A DNA stretch of 60,562 nucleotides from an uncultured Nodularia sp. (GTDB taxonomy: Bacteria; Cyanobacteriota; Cyanobacteriia; Cyanobacteriales; Nostocaceae), in contig CAIWDD010000003.1 of assembly GCA_903911355.1 (NCBI GenBank), positions 1-60,562 of the forward strand. The letters run 5' to 3'. The position numbers were made by a program, and so were the translations under genes. Of this stretch, positions 29,833 through 38,455 are shown in pieces (position 1 is the stretch's first letter; every line of letters begins with the position of its first letter). A model generated the notes under the pieces. That model saw nothing but the letters and a program-made list of their open reading frames with translations. It ran no database searches and was not told where the DNA came from.

Positions 29833-30495
29833 TCAAAATAATCCCCGATAGTGAATAAACACCACAATTGCAGACCAAGACCCCAAGGTAACTTTTATTG
29901 CTACTAATATATTAAGCAAGGGAATAGCGCCACCACTGAAAAGAGTTCCTAATTCTCCGTAGGGTAATTCAAATCCACTCAATGTTATCACTGCTAAGAC
30001 AATAAAAACCAGCACCGAAATCTTCTCCCACATAGTCGCCTTCCAGCGCTTGTAAATCCCTTGCATCCATTGGGGTGAGGAGGTAATAGCTACTAAGCCG
30101 ATCGCTGTTCCCCCCGCTACCCCTGCGGCGAAACCACCACCGGGGCTTAGGTGTCCTCTAATTGCTAATTCGATACCTACTAACGCACAGATAGTCGCCC
30201 CCAAACGCGCTAGGGTAATTGATGGTTGGTCTTGTAACTGCGAAATCTCTGATAAAGGTTTTTCATCAGCTAACAGATACCGCGCCCCCATGATGGCGAT
30301 GGTAAATACTACTACTTCAAAGATTGTGTCATAGAGGCGATTTCTGAGAATAATCCCGGTGACTGCATTGGGTATACCACTATCTTTGACAATGGATGCA
30401 ACTACAGACATATCTCCTAAATCCTTGAGGGAATTGGGGATAAGTAACAGGATACAGTAAAACGCTATGCCAGCGGCAATGTAAACCCATTTCAT
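29833..30495 (-). CDS. mrpB: Mrp/Mnh antiporter subunit B
   Basis: The protein has 220 residues with multiple membrane helices. The first ~80 residues resemble the MrpB-associated N-terminal segment (SGIPNAVTGIILRNRLYDTIFEVVVF); the MnhB domain follows (GIELAIRGHLSPGGGFAAGVAGG, LPYGELGTLFSGGAIPLLNI). It is part of the hetero-oligomeric Mrp Na+/H+ antiporter, related to complex I membrane subunits, in the cytoplasmic membrane. It is the last gene of the minus-strand operon, 13 bp after the MrpA-like gene. Confidence 0.92.
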   Translation of the reverse strand: MKWVYIAAGIAFYCILLLIPNSLKDLGDMSVVASIVKDSGIPNAVTGIILRNRLYDTIFEVVVFTIAIMGARYLLADEKPLSEISQLQDQPSITLARLGATICALVGIELAIRGHLSPGGGFAAGVAGGTAIGLVAITSSPQWMQGIYKRWKATMWEKISVLVFIVLAVITLSGFELPYGELGTLFSGGAIPLLNILVAIKVTLGSWSAIVVFIHYRGLF

Positions 30496-30508
30496 AGCTA
30501 GTTGTCCT

Positions 30509-31039
30509 CTATTTCAGTAAATTTACATAGGATATAGTTGTCAACGGTGATGAAATCTCAGCCTTGATGATTTCATAGATGCGTTGAATTCTAGTCACAG
30601 TGTGATAGGGTTGGCTTTGCTCCCCAGTCTCATCCCCTTGGTCACAGGTGGCATGAATTTCTTGATCTAGAAGAGCTTTGTGTAATTCATCGCTACTGAG
30701 ATAAGTAATTACCTCAATACGCATATAGTGGTTACGAAAAATTCGGCGTAATTCCTCCATCAATGGCTGAAAATGGTCTTCCCCGTCTGCGATTACCCCC
30801 AGACGCAAAACCAAAGATGAACGCACGGCGATCGCATATAGAGTAACAGCTAGGAAAGTCCCCATTAAAGCTTGGGTCAGAGCCACATCTGCTGCGCCCA
30901 GAACAGCAAACACCAAAGCCGCCACAGCGCCCAATATTCCCTGAACAACCAAAGCATTGTATGGGTTGACCTGAAGTACCACCATCAAGGCGGATAAGGG
31001 TAACAGGGCGGTAATTATATAGATATAATTATCATTCAT
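30509..31039 (-). CDS. mrpA: MrpA-like short subunit (DUF4040 / MbhD-type domain)
   Basis: I start at the ATG at 31039 (MNDNYIYIITALLPLSAL, 176 residues), which overlaps the mrpG stop by 8 bp; upstream in-frame codons to 31138 lie inside mrpG. Helices cover roughly 5-85, with the DUF4040 motif AVLGAADVALTQALMGTFLAV and then a soluble tail rich in charged residues. In other bacteria this domain forms the C-terminal part of the large MrpA; here the NuoL-like N-terminal part is missing, the compact MrpA form known from cyanobacterial operons. Confidence 0.88.
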   Translation of the reverse strand: MNDNYIYIITALLPLSALMVVLQVNPYNALVVQGILGAVAALVFAVLGAADVALTQALMGTFLAVTLYAIAVRSSLVLRLGVIADGEDHFQPLMEELRRIFRNHYMRIEVITYLSSDELHKALLDQEIHATCDQGDETGEQSQPYHTVTRIQRIYEIIKAEISSPLTTISYVNLLK

Positions 31040-31310
31040 AGTCAAGCTCGCTAGTAGAACAGTATGCCAACACATAGCCCAAGACTGTATTCCAAATTGC
31101 CAAGGAGATAAGACCCAACAGCAGCAAAGGCCATTCACTGGGTATTTTCAGCAGCAGTCCGAAAATAATACTCATAGAGCCGAGGGTATCTGCAACCGAA
31201 AGACTATGGAGTTTAAATAATACCGAGCGATGACCCAGGAGGGGGAAGGTTCCCCAAAACCAAAAGGCGATGCCTAAACCTATGCAAATATAACTAATTA
31301 TGTCTATCAT
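31032..31310 (-). CDS. mrpG: Mrp antiporter subunit G
   Basis: The protein has 92 residues and three hydrophobic segments. LGIAFWFWGTFPLLGHRSVLFKLHSLSVADTLGSM follows the MnhG pattern. Its start overlaps the end of mrpF by 4 bp and its end overlaps mrpA by 8 bp, so translation of the operon is coupled. Confidence 0.9.
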   Translation of the reverse strand: MIDIISYICIGLGIAFWFWGTFPLLGHRSVLFKLHSLSVADTLGSMSIIFGLLLKIPSEWPLLLLGLISLAIWNTVLGYVLAYCSTSELDYE

Positions 31311-31558
31311 AAATTACCCATGCGTTTCAGTAGATGTGCCAATAACATTAATCCCGCATTACCCACACTCAGGATAATAATCCCCACCACACCAATCATC
31401 CAATCATCACGTAAGACGGATACCATCAGGATCATAATTGATGTTTTGGTGGCAATACTGGAAAAAGCTAACATTTTTTGCCAAATATCGTCATCTTGCC
31501 AAGCCTCATACATGGGTATGAGCAAAGCCAAAATCATGGCAATCATTACCGGATTCAT
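31307..31558 (-). CDS. mrpF: Mrp antiporter subunit F
   Basis: The protein has 83 residues with three membrane helices; KMLAFSSIATKTSIMILMVSVL aligns with the MnhF core. It overlaps mrpE and mrpG by 4 bp each, as expected for obligate partners of one complex. Confidence 0.85.
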   Translation of the reverse strand: MNPVMIAMILALLIPMYEAWQDDDIWQKMLAFSSIATKTSIMILMVSVLRDDWMIGVVGIIILSVGNAGLMLLAHLLKRMGNL

Positions 31559-31947
31559 CCCTGTGGCCTCCGTCTTCGGACTAGGTGTACCTCATACCAC
31601 CCCTGTTCATGATATTTCAACACAATAGTTTTAGGTGTAAAAGTAATCAAGAAGATATCCAGGAAAATCAGCCCCGGGGTGCGTTGGGGTTTAACCCTTT
31701 CGATAATTACATCTTCGTGATTATGGGGACGGAAAATCATTTCCACCGCCTCAAAATACGCCTGGGGAATAGCCACAATCACCTCACCCAGAACACGCAA
31801 CCAATCCCTTAATGCTTCTGGTACTCTCTGACGACCAGGTAATAACAGTGCAACGATAACACCAATAATGATATTTGCCACACTTAAATCCGAGGTGAGC
31901 AAAAACCAAATAGTCAGTCGTAAAATTAGATTTAAATGCCCAATCAT
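31555..31947 (-). CDS. mrpE: Mrp antiporter subunit E
   Basis: The protein has 130 residues. Two N-terminal helices are followed by the soluble MnhE region (RDWLRVLGEVIVAIPQAYFEAVEMIFRPH) and the C-terminal ITFTPKTIVLKYHEQGWYEVHLV. The stop codon overlaps mrpF and its start overlaps mrpD, each by 4 bp. Confidence 0.9.
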   Translation of the reverse strand: MIGHLNLILRLTIWFLLTSDLSVANIIIGVIVALLLPGRQRVPEALRDWLRVLGEVIVAIPQAYFEAVEMIFRPHNHEDVIIERVKPQRTPGLIFLDIFLITFTPKTIVLKYHEQGWYEVHLVRRRRPQG

Positions 31948-33371
31948 GGTAGTCTCATCCCCAACAATAGGAGCAACATCAGAGTCATGACACCAATCAG
32001 ATGTTCAAATTGCTCAAGTACACGTGGCAAACTTACTACTAACCGTTGAAAAACCCAAATATAACCTACCCAAGCAATGGCGATGATTCCCAGAGCTTTG
32101 ATGATATTCTGTACTGTGTATGCATCGTTATATACCCCAATCCCCCCAATAATTCCTCCTGTTAAGATGATGATCGGTAGCCATAAACCAGGGGGAATCT
32201 CCACTTCTTTCTTGTGGGGTAGAAAGATGAATTTGGCATAAACTATAGCTGTTCCCACAGCCCCAATATTCATTAATATCTCTTGCCAAGGTAGGACATT
32301 TTTCAATGTCAACATCTTAGCCCCAAAACCTACCAACAAGGGAAAGCCAGAAATTGACAAGCTACCAATAACTAAGGGAATCCAGATCCTAGTATTCATG
32401 GGCTGCGATCGCAGTTCCTGGAAATTGCGGCTGGGTAAGTTCCCTGCAATCAGGAACAACAAAGACTTGACCAGCCCATGGCCTAAGGCATAAACACCCC
32501 CCACCGCCGGCGCTGCTAGAATCCATCCCAGTTGAGAAGCAGTACTAAATGCCAGGGTGCGCTTGGTGTCCTTTTCAAATATGGCATAAGTTACCCCCAG
32601 TAGGGCTGTCCCCACTCCAAACATCCTCACAATGGGTTCAACCTCACTCACCATTAATGCACATCGCACTAAGGCAAAAACACTAGTTTTAACCACCACT
32701 CCTGATAACATAGCTGATACCGGTGTTTCTGATTCTGAGTGGGTCAAGGGTAACCACAGTCCTGATACAAAGATGCCTCCTTTTGTCAAAAGTCCGAGAA
32801 AAATCAGGGCGATCGCTGTGTTAGGTGCTTCACTCAACCCAGTAAAACTAAAGGAACGACTAGCTTGATAAACCAAAGCCGCCCCCACTAGATAAAATAG
32901 CATTGCGGTGTTACTGACAAATAAATAGCGCAAGGCCACCCAAATAGAGCGTTGACTACGGGGATAGGAAATCAGAAGAAAGGCTGCAATACCCACCACC
33001 TCTAGGGCTACATATAAACTGATGAAATCCGCACAGCTAAACGCCGCATTAACGCTACCATGCAAGATGATAACCTGAGTATAAAAAAACGCTGTCTTCT
33101 GTTTCCCCCAACAGTAGAGGATCACTGCTGTCGTTACCAGAGCATTAGTTAATATCAAGTAGGCACTTAACTGATCAACCAGTAATGTCACCCCGAAATT
33201 ATCCAGTAATTCCAGTGTTAACGGCGAATCCTGTACAAAAACCTGCAAGGCATATACAGCGGAAATTACGGTGACACCTAAGGACAGATATCGATCAAGT
33301 TGGGGGAGAAGATAAATAACGAACCCCAAAAAAAATGGTAGTGCAATCCAAGTGATGGTGATGGTATTCAT
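31944..33371 (-). CDS. mrpD: Mrp antiporter subunit D (NuoM/NuoN-like)
   Basis: The protein has 475 residues and about 14 hydrophobic segments. It is the only large proton-pumping-type (NADH quinone oxidoreductase M/N-like) subunit in the operon. Conserved features include the helix with FISLYVALEVVGIAAFLLI (the glutamate of the half-channel), GLLTKGGIFVSGLWLPLTHSE with its key lysine, and AFSTASQLGWILAAPAVGG. It starts with ATG at 33371, overlapping mrpC by 4 bp. Confidence 0.93.
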   Translation of the reverse strand: MNTITITWIALPFFLGFVIYLLPQLDRYLSLGVTVISAVYALQVFVQDSPLTLELLDNFGVTLLVDQLSAYLILTNALVTTAVILYCWGKQKTAFFYTQVIILHGSVNAAFSCADFISLYVALEVVGIAAFLLISYPRSQRSIWVALRYLFVSNTAMLFYLVGAALVYQASRSFSFTGLSEAPNTAIALIFLGLLTKGGIFVSGLWLPLTHSESETPVSAMLSGVVVKTSVFALVRCALMVSEVEPIVRMFGVGTALLGVTYAIFEKDTKRTLAFSTASQLGWILAAPAVGGVYALGHGLVKSLLFLIAGNLPSRNFQELRSQPMNTRIWIPLVIGSLSISGFPLLVGFGAKMLTLKNVLPWQEILMNIGAVGTAIVYAKFIFLPHKKEVEIPPGLWLPIIILTGGIIGGIGVYNDAYTVQNIIKALGIIAIAWVGYIWVFQRLVVSLPRVLEQFEHLIGVMTLMLLLLLGMRLP

Positions 33372-33703
33372 GGGGTATTGTTCTTCTCGATTTCGTTACT
33401 TTCCAAAGTGGGATTATCCCGCGCCAGCTTCATCACACCCACCAGCATTAAGGACTGAATGGAAAATCCGATCACAATTGCTGTTAAAATCACCGCCTGG
33501 GGAACCGGGTCGGCGTAGGTGGGATTTTCCCCCGGGGAAACAATGGGTGTGAATAAGCCAGCCTGTGATGCAATTAGCACATAGTAGGCGATTACCCCAG
33601 TACTCATAACATCCATAGAGATGATCTTCATCACCAGGTTCTTTTTCAAAATTATGCCGAAAAATCCGCACAATATGGTAAATAAGATAGATGCTTGTAA
33701 CAC
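33368..33703 (-). CDS. mrpC: Mrp antiporter subunit C (NuoK-like)
   Basis: The protein has 111 residues from a GTG at 33703. Three helices, with the NuoK-like stretch VMKIISMDVMSTGVIAYYVL and QAVILTAIVIGFSIQSLMLV. No ribosome-binding site is obvious before the GTG. It lies 38 bp after the CPA2 antiporter gene, the first small gene of the Mrp block. Confidence 0.9.
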   Translation of the reverse strand: MLQASILFTILCGFFGIILKKNLVMKIISMDVMSTGVIAYYVLIASQAGLFTPIVSPGENPTYADPVPQAVILTAIVIGFSIQSLMLVGVMKLARDNPTLESNEIEKNNTP

Positions 33704-33741
33704 GGGAACTGTCTGTTTAGTAGTGGTAATAAGTAGCTAGC

Positions 33742-35127
33742 CTATGAAACATTGGCTTCCTCTAAAGATTTTTTTTCTGTGGGTGGTTGTTTAAATGCAA
33801 ACCGCAATAAAGGTGGTGCCAAGAAGGTTGTTAAAATCACCATGATAATAATCGCCGCTTGTAGTGGTTTATCCAGAGTACCACTAGCAGCACCAATCCC
33901 CGCAAATACTAACCCGACTTCACCACGGGGAATCATCCCTACACCAACCGCTAATCGGTTAATTTTAGCTTGGCCAAAAACTGCCCAACCAGTGACAACT
34001 TTGCCAATGATTGCGACTAAAATTAAGAAGGTAGCAATGATTAAACCCTCACGATTTCCCGGAACTAAAGGATTAAGAACACCTAAATCAACTTTGGCAC
34101 CAACTGCAACAAAGAAAACTGGGACTAAAATATCAGCAATGGGTTTGACCTGCTCATCTAGCTCTTTGCGTTTATCAGTTTCATCCAAAACTAAGCCAGC
34201 TGCAAATGCCCCTAAGATCGCCTCTAAATGAATAGCATTAGCCAAAAAAGCCATCAAGAACGCAAATATCAATGCTGGTATAATTAAGTTGCCTCTGGTT
34301 TGCAATTTATTAGCAATGGCGACAAAACTTTGATTGAAATATTTACCCAGCAAAATTGAGCCGACGAGAAAAACTGTAGCGCTGACAATTAAATAGATGA
34401 CATTTAAAATATCAACTTCCCCGGTTTTGGCTAAACTCGCTACTACTGCCAAGACAATAATGCCTAAGATGTCATCAATGACAGCCGCACCGACAATGAT
34501 TTGCCCCTCACGGGATTTTAACTGCCCCAGTTCCGACAAAACTTTTGAGGTAATACCAATACTAGTAGCTGTCAGTGCCGCACCTGCAAAAATTGCCGGA
34601 ATCAAGGGAGCATGAAATAAGAACAGCAGTCCCGCTGTCCCAGCCGCAAAGGGAACAGCTACCCCCACACAGGCTACAACTGTTGCTTGATAACCGACTT
34701 TCGTCAGTTCTTTTAAGTCTGATTCCAAACCAATTTCAAATAACAGAATGATCACACCCAGTTCCGCCAGGACGGAAATGATTTCACTTTGGCTGTGAAA
34801 AATTTCTGCGACTGCTTCGGGGCTGATGTTGTTAATCAATTGCAGGACACTTATAATGGCGGAATCGGCAGCAGCTGCTCCACTCTCAGTAAATACCACT
34901 AAATGTAGAGCCGAAGCACCTACCAACACACCGCCCAGTAATTCACCTAAAACAGGAGGCAAATCTATGACTCTAGACAACTCACCGCCAATTTTACTGG
35001 CAAGATAAATAACTACTAAACTGAGTAATACACCAGCCAAGACAATGGGGGCATTTTCAGCTTCGTTCGTGGTCGCGAGAAAAGGACTTTGCCACACTGA
35101 GTTAACTATCAATTCCGAAAAAGTCAT
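33742..35127 (-). CDS. CPA2-family cation:proton antiporter (NapA/KefB-like)
   Basis: The protein has 461 residues and about 12-13 membrane helices with no C-terminal TrkA-N or USP domain. VIDLPPVLGELLGGVLVGAS, FEIGLESDLKEL, IDDILGIIVLAVV (the double-Asp ion site typical of electrogenic CPA2 members) and MIPRGEVGLVFAGIG are characteristic. It heads the Mrp operon, so Na+/H+ exchange and pH or salt tolerance are likely themes, and the two systems may be co-regulated. Possible transport of K+ cannot be excluded. Confidence 0.92.
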   Translation of the reverse strand: MTFSELIVNSVWQSPFLATTNEAENAPIVLAGVLLSLVVIYLASKIGGELSRVIDLPPVLGELLGGVLVGASALHLVVFTESGAAAADSAIISVLQLINNISPEAVAEIFHSQSEIISVLAELGVIILLFEIGLESDLKELTKVGYQATVVACVGVAVPFAAGTAGLLFLFHAPLIPAIFAGAALTATSIGITSKVLSELGQLKSREGQIIVGAAVIDDILGIIVLAVVASLAKTGEVDILNVIYLIVSATVFLVGSILLGKYFNQSFVAIANKLQTRGNLIIPALIFAFLMAFLANAIHLEAILGAFAAGLVLDETDKRKELDEQVKPIADILVPVFFVAVGAKVDLGVLNPLVPGNREGLIIATFLILVAIIGKVVTGWAVFGQAKINRLAVGVGMIPRGEVGLVFAGIGAASGTLDKPLQAAIIIMVILTTFLAPPLLRFAFKQPPTEKKSLEEANVS

Positions 35128-35193
35128 TTGATTTATCTGTTGTGTTGATTAGTTATGCTGTTAAATTATATGTGAAATTGAGTAATTCAGACC

Positions 35194-35397
35194 TCTATTG
35201 AGATTTTTGAGCTTTACTGCCACTGACTGCATAGGTATCAACTAAAGCCAAAGCTGTGCTAAGTGCTTCCGCACGATTCATAAATCAATGCTCCCTCGAT
35301 AGGAAATTTAACACACCCAGCTTTTCTAAACGGCGTTTCACTTTCCCAGAGGCACCAACAATTAAGATTTTACGACCTTGCTCATAATAAATCACCT
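35194..35397 (-). pseudogene. Remnant of a STAS-domain protein (SulP C-terminus or anti-sigma antagonist type)
   Basis: Read on the minus strand from 35397, the frame gives QVIYYEQGRKILIVGASG then KVKRRLEKLGVLNFLSREH, an in-frame TGA at 35281-35283, and then FMNRAEALSTALALVDTYAV to a TAG at 35194. The pieces before and after the TGA fit one continuous STAS C-terminal half (the usual residue there being Leu, one base from TGA). The N-terminal half is absent; a TAA lies just upstream. I read it as a decayed gene fragment. The pattern of the sequence, not a search, supports the family call. Confidence 0.65.
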
Positions 35398-35690
35398 GAA
35401 AAACTTATATAACTTGCCAGTTTTATTTATTGCTAACTTGATGAGCAATAGAGATATTCTACAGGTTTATCAGTCAATATTTTTGATTGACAAGCCTGAA
35501 TTTTAAATAAAAATTAAATTAATTTCATAGATAAAAATCTATATCTTTTAGGAAAATAATAAATGATATAAGGGAAAACTATATAATGCAAAATAGGCAT
35601 CCCCGACAATTTAGAGATGCGGGTTCTAGTTTTTTACCTGTTACTTCACAAAAGACTATTTTTTGTAGAGTTATGGTCAGCTGTCGCAAG

Positions 35691-35793
35691 TATAAAGCCT
35701 TTTTCAGGCTAATGAAGTACACATCAATTGCCTATTCCCTGTTCCCTGAAACTAAACAACTTTGTACCTCACGAGCATAGGAAATGCTATATA
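35691..35793. mobile_element. MITE-like element A, copy 2 (103 bp)
   Basis: It has the same two ends as the copy at 12092 (TATAAAGCCTTTTTCAGGCT at the left; ...GAGCATAGGAAATGCTATATA at the right) but three heptamers instead of five. The size difference from copy 1 (13 bp) is nearly that of two heptamers. It lies in the long spacer between the STAS remnant and the transketolase gene. A 64-codon frame across it is not supported. Confidence 0.8.
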
Positions 35794-35796
35794 TAG

Positions 35797-36178
35797 CTTT
35801 GGGTAGATTGTGAAAAAAGGTATTTATTCCATTAGAAAGTAGTTATTACATCTGGGACTTTCTAAAGTGAACCCAGGAGGAGTAAAGTAACCCCTTGAAC
35901 TACCTGAGTTATTCAGCAATCACCACGGAAGACTAAACATTAATTACAGCAGTTTTCATGTATTTGAACCGCCATCTTGGTATTCTGCTTCTTCATTCGC
36001 CCCTTTGCGTATTTGCGTGAGATTTAGAAATGTGGTTCATTTAATTGCTGTAAAACTGGAAAAACATTTTATTTTCGGTATAAAGCATCATGCTGATTTC
36101 CTGGGGGAAAGTCGCGACTAGAGTCAAGAATTGGCCGAATTTTAGCAATTACCCGTATTTTCATTTAGGAAAACTACT
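35797..36178. other. Leader region of the transketolase gene, no gene seen
   Basis: About 380 bp without a credible frame, including an AGGAGG-like AGGAGGAG at about 35876 that precedes no start codon. The transketolase ribosome-binding site is weak (ATTTAGGAAAACTACTATG). Any promoter for the gene should lie here, but I could not assign -35/-10 boxes with confidence. Confidence 0.5.
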
Positions 36179-38068
36179 ATGACCACACACGAGGAACTGC
36201 ACCAATGGCATGAATTAGCACAACAATTGCGGGTTGATAGTATTCGCAGTACCACCATTGCTGGTTCAGGTCATCCCACCTCGTCCATGTCGCCGGCGGA
36301 TCTGATGGCGATTTTACTCTCGAAGTATCTCCGCTATGACTTCGATCACCCGGGAAATCCCAATAATGACCGCTTGATTTTCTCCAAAGGTCATGCAGCA
36401 CCATTACTATATAGTATGTATAAGGCTGCGGGAGTCATTAGCGATGAAGAACTGCGATCGCTGCGGCATTTTGGCAGTCGTTTAGAAGGACATCCCACAC
36501 CTGCTTTACCTTGGGTGGATGTAGCGACAGGTTCTCTAGGACAAGGATTAGCCATTGGTGTTGGCATAGCTTTAGCAGGTAAATATTTAGATCAACTACC
36601 GTATCATACATGGGTGCTACTGGGTGATAGTGAAAGCGCCGAAGGGTCAGTTTGGGAGGCCTTTGATCATGGGTCACACTATACCTTAGACAATCTCATT
36701 GCCATTATTGATGTCAATCGCCTCGGTCAAAGGGGTCAAACCGAATTAGGATGGAATACACAAGCTTATGCCAACCGTGCTAGAGCCTTTGGCTGGCAAG
36801 CCATTGAAATTGACGGTCATAATTTAACCGAGATAGATCAAGCATATAGCGCGGCTGTAACTGTGAATGATCGCCCCACCGTAATTATTGCCCGTACCGT
36901 TAAAGGTAAAGGAGTAGCATCCCTAGAAGACTTAGGTGGGTGGCATGGCAAAGCCCTAAAACCTGATGCTCAAACCCAGGCCATTGCCGAGTTAGGTGGC
37001 GAACGGCAGATAATCATTGAGGTAGATAAACCGGAAGAACAAAGACAACCAGCCAGCATTGGTAAGGCTAAAGCACTACAACTACCCACATATAACAAAG
37101 GTGCAAAAGTTGCTACAAGACGAGCCTATGGTGATGCGTTATTAGCATTAGGAGCCGCCCAACCTAATGTCATTGCCCTTGATGCAGAGGTGAATAATTC
37201 CACTTATGCCGAAGACTTCGCCGAAGCCTATCCTGAGCGGTACTTTGAGATGTACATTGCTGAACAGCAAATGGTAGCAGCTGCTGTGGGCTTGCAGGTG
37301 AGAAAATACAAACCCTTCGCTTCTACCTTCGCCGCCTTCTTAACTCGTGCCTACGACTTTGTGAGGATGGCCGCTGTTTCTCGCGCCAACATTAAATTAG
37401 TCGGTTCCCATGCAGGGGTATCCATTGGTCAAGATGGGGCTTCACAGATGGCCTTGGAAGATTTAGCAGCATTCCGAGCCGTGTGGAGTAGTACCGTACT
37501 GTATCCCAGCGATGCCAATCAAACAGCCAAATTAGTGGCGCAAATGAGCGATCGCCATGGTATTGTTTACCTGCGCACCACCAGAGAAAGTACACCAGTC
37601 ATCTATGATACTAACCAACAATTCCCCATTGGTGGTAGCAAAACCATTCACAGTTCCCCGGGCGACCAAGCAACAGTCATTGGTGCGGGTATCACAGTAC
37701 ATGAAGCCATTAAAGCCTATAACAGACTAAAAAAAGAAGGCATCACAATTCGCGTTATCGATGCTTATTCAGTCAAACCCATAGATGTGCAGACACTACA
37801 TCAAGCAGCACGGGATACCAGAGGTAATTTAGTCGTTGTCGAAGATCACTGGATAGAAGGCGGATTAGGTGCTGCAGTCCTGGATGCCTTTGCTGGTACT
37901 AGTAATACTCCCTTTTATCATGGCCCACAACTGCGATTAATTAAATTAGCCGTGCGGGATATGCCAGGTTCAGGTACACCAGAAGAACTACTTCATGCTG
38001 CCGAAATAGATGCCGATGCCATTGTAGAAGCGGTGAAATCCCAAGTGAGACAGCCAGTAGGGGTATAG
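36179..38068 (+). CDS. tkt: Transketolase of the short, animal-like type
   Basis: A TPP enzyme moving two-carbon units between sugar phosphates. It has 629 residues, shorter than the ~670 of the usual bacterial/plant TktA. The sequence closely follows the animal TKT pattern as I remember it: TTIAGSGHPTSSMSPADLMA, DVATGSLGQGLAIGVG, TPP loop GDSESAEGSVWEA...DVNRLGQ, FASTFAAFLTRAYDFVRMAA and SHAGVSIGQDGASQMALEDL. The active-site His and Glu (IAEQQM) are present. It is therefore probably a second transketolase next to a Calvin-cycle one elsewhere. A small gene follows 88 bp downstream. Confidence 0.93.
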   Translation: MTTHEELHQWHELAQQLRVDSIRSTTIAGSGHPTSSMSPADLMAILLSKYLRYDFDHPGNPNNDRLIFSKGHAAPLLYSMYKAAGVISDEELRSLRHFGSRLEGHPTPALPWVDVATGSLGQGLAIGVGIALAGKYLDQLPYHTWVLLGDSESAEGSVWEAFDHGSHYTLDNLIAIIDVNRLGQRGQTELGWNTQAYANRARAFGWQAIEIDGHNLTEIDQAYSAAVTVNDRPTVIIARTVKGKGVASLEDLGGWHGKALKPDAQTQAIAELGGERQIIIEVDKPEEQRQPASIGKAKALQLPTYNKGAKVATRRAYGDALLALGAAQPNVIALDAEVNNSTYAEDFAEAYPERYFEMYIAEQQMVAAAVGLQVRKYKPFASTFAAFLTRAYDFVRMAAVSRANIKLVGSHAGVSIGQDGASQMALEDLAAFRAVWSSTVLYPSDANQTAKLVAQMSDRHGIVYLRTTRESTPVIYDTNQQFPIGGSKTIHSSPGDQATVIGAGITVHEAIKAYNRLKKEGITIRVIDAYSVKPIDVQTLHQAARDTRGNLVVVEDHWIEGGLGAAVLDAFAGTSNTPFYHGPQLRLIKLAVRDMPGSGTPEELLHAAEIDADAIVEAVKSQVRQPVGV

Positions 38069-38156
38069 AAACTAAAATATAACTCTTTCCTCCGATAGGA
38101 GTTAACGGTAAAACCCACAGTTATCTTAGAAACTACTGTAACCAGGAGTTAAGAAA

Positions 38157-38390
38157 ATGCCCGACAAGTATCATACAGGAACCAAAGACGAACACTTTAA
38201 TCTTATCAGCGTATTATATCACGCTCTCAAGTGTTCCGCCTGCTGTGAAACATATATCAAAGATGCCGAACAAGCAGGCGATCGCGAACTCGTCCAATTC
38301 TTCCAAAATATCAAACAGGAAAACCAGAAAACAGCAGACAGAGCCAAGCAAATGCTTGCACAACGCACAGAGCAACTAGTAGCACATTAG
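38157..38390 (+). CDS. Small all-helical hypothetical protein (77 aa)
   Basis: It starts MPDKYHTGTKDEHFNLISVL. It is helical and charged, with a CSACCE cluster near residues 26-31 and E/H-rich helices that loosely recall ferritin-like or DUF2383-type four-helix segments; I cannot assign a family. CAGGAGTTAAGAAA directly precedes the ATG as ribosome-binding site. It probably shares a transcript with transketolase and is followed by a strong hairpin. Confidence 0.7.
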   Translation: MPDKYHTGTKDEHFNLISVLYHALKCSACCETYIKDAEQAGDRELVQFFQNIKQENQKTADRAKQMLAQRTEQLVAH

Positions 38391-38404
38391 ACAACCCAGA
38401 ACAA

Positions 38405-38432
38405 GGAATAGACAATCTCTATTGTCTATTCC
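38405..38432. terminator. 12-bp perfect hairpin between convergent genes
   Basis: GGAATAGACAAT (38405-38416) pairs perfectly with ATTGTCTATTCC (38421-38432) over a CTCT loop. It is placed 14 bp after the small transketolase-linked gene and 23 bp from the end of the convergent galE, a likely two-way terminator. No long T-tract follows. Confidence 0.75.
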
Positions 38433-38455
38433 CCAGCTCCTTCAAAAAACCCATA

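Noticed and set aside
33752-34231. 159-codon frame opposite the CPA2 antiporter gene
   Set aside because: It is the antisense shadow of a clear membrane protein gene; composition is that of reversed hydrophobic codons.
35586-35780. 64-codon frame on the plus strand
   Set aside because: More than 40% lies within element A; no ribosome-binding site or family, and the frame includes the heptamers.
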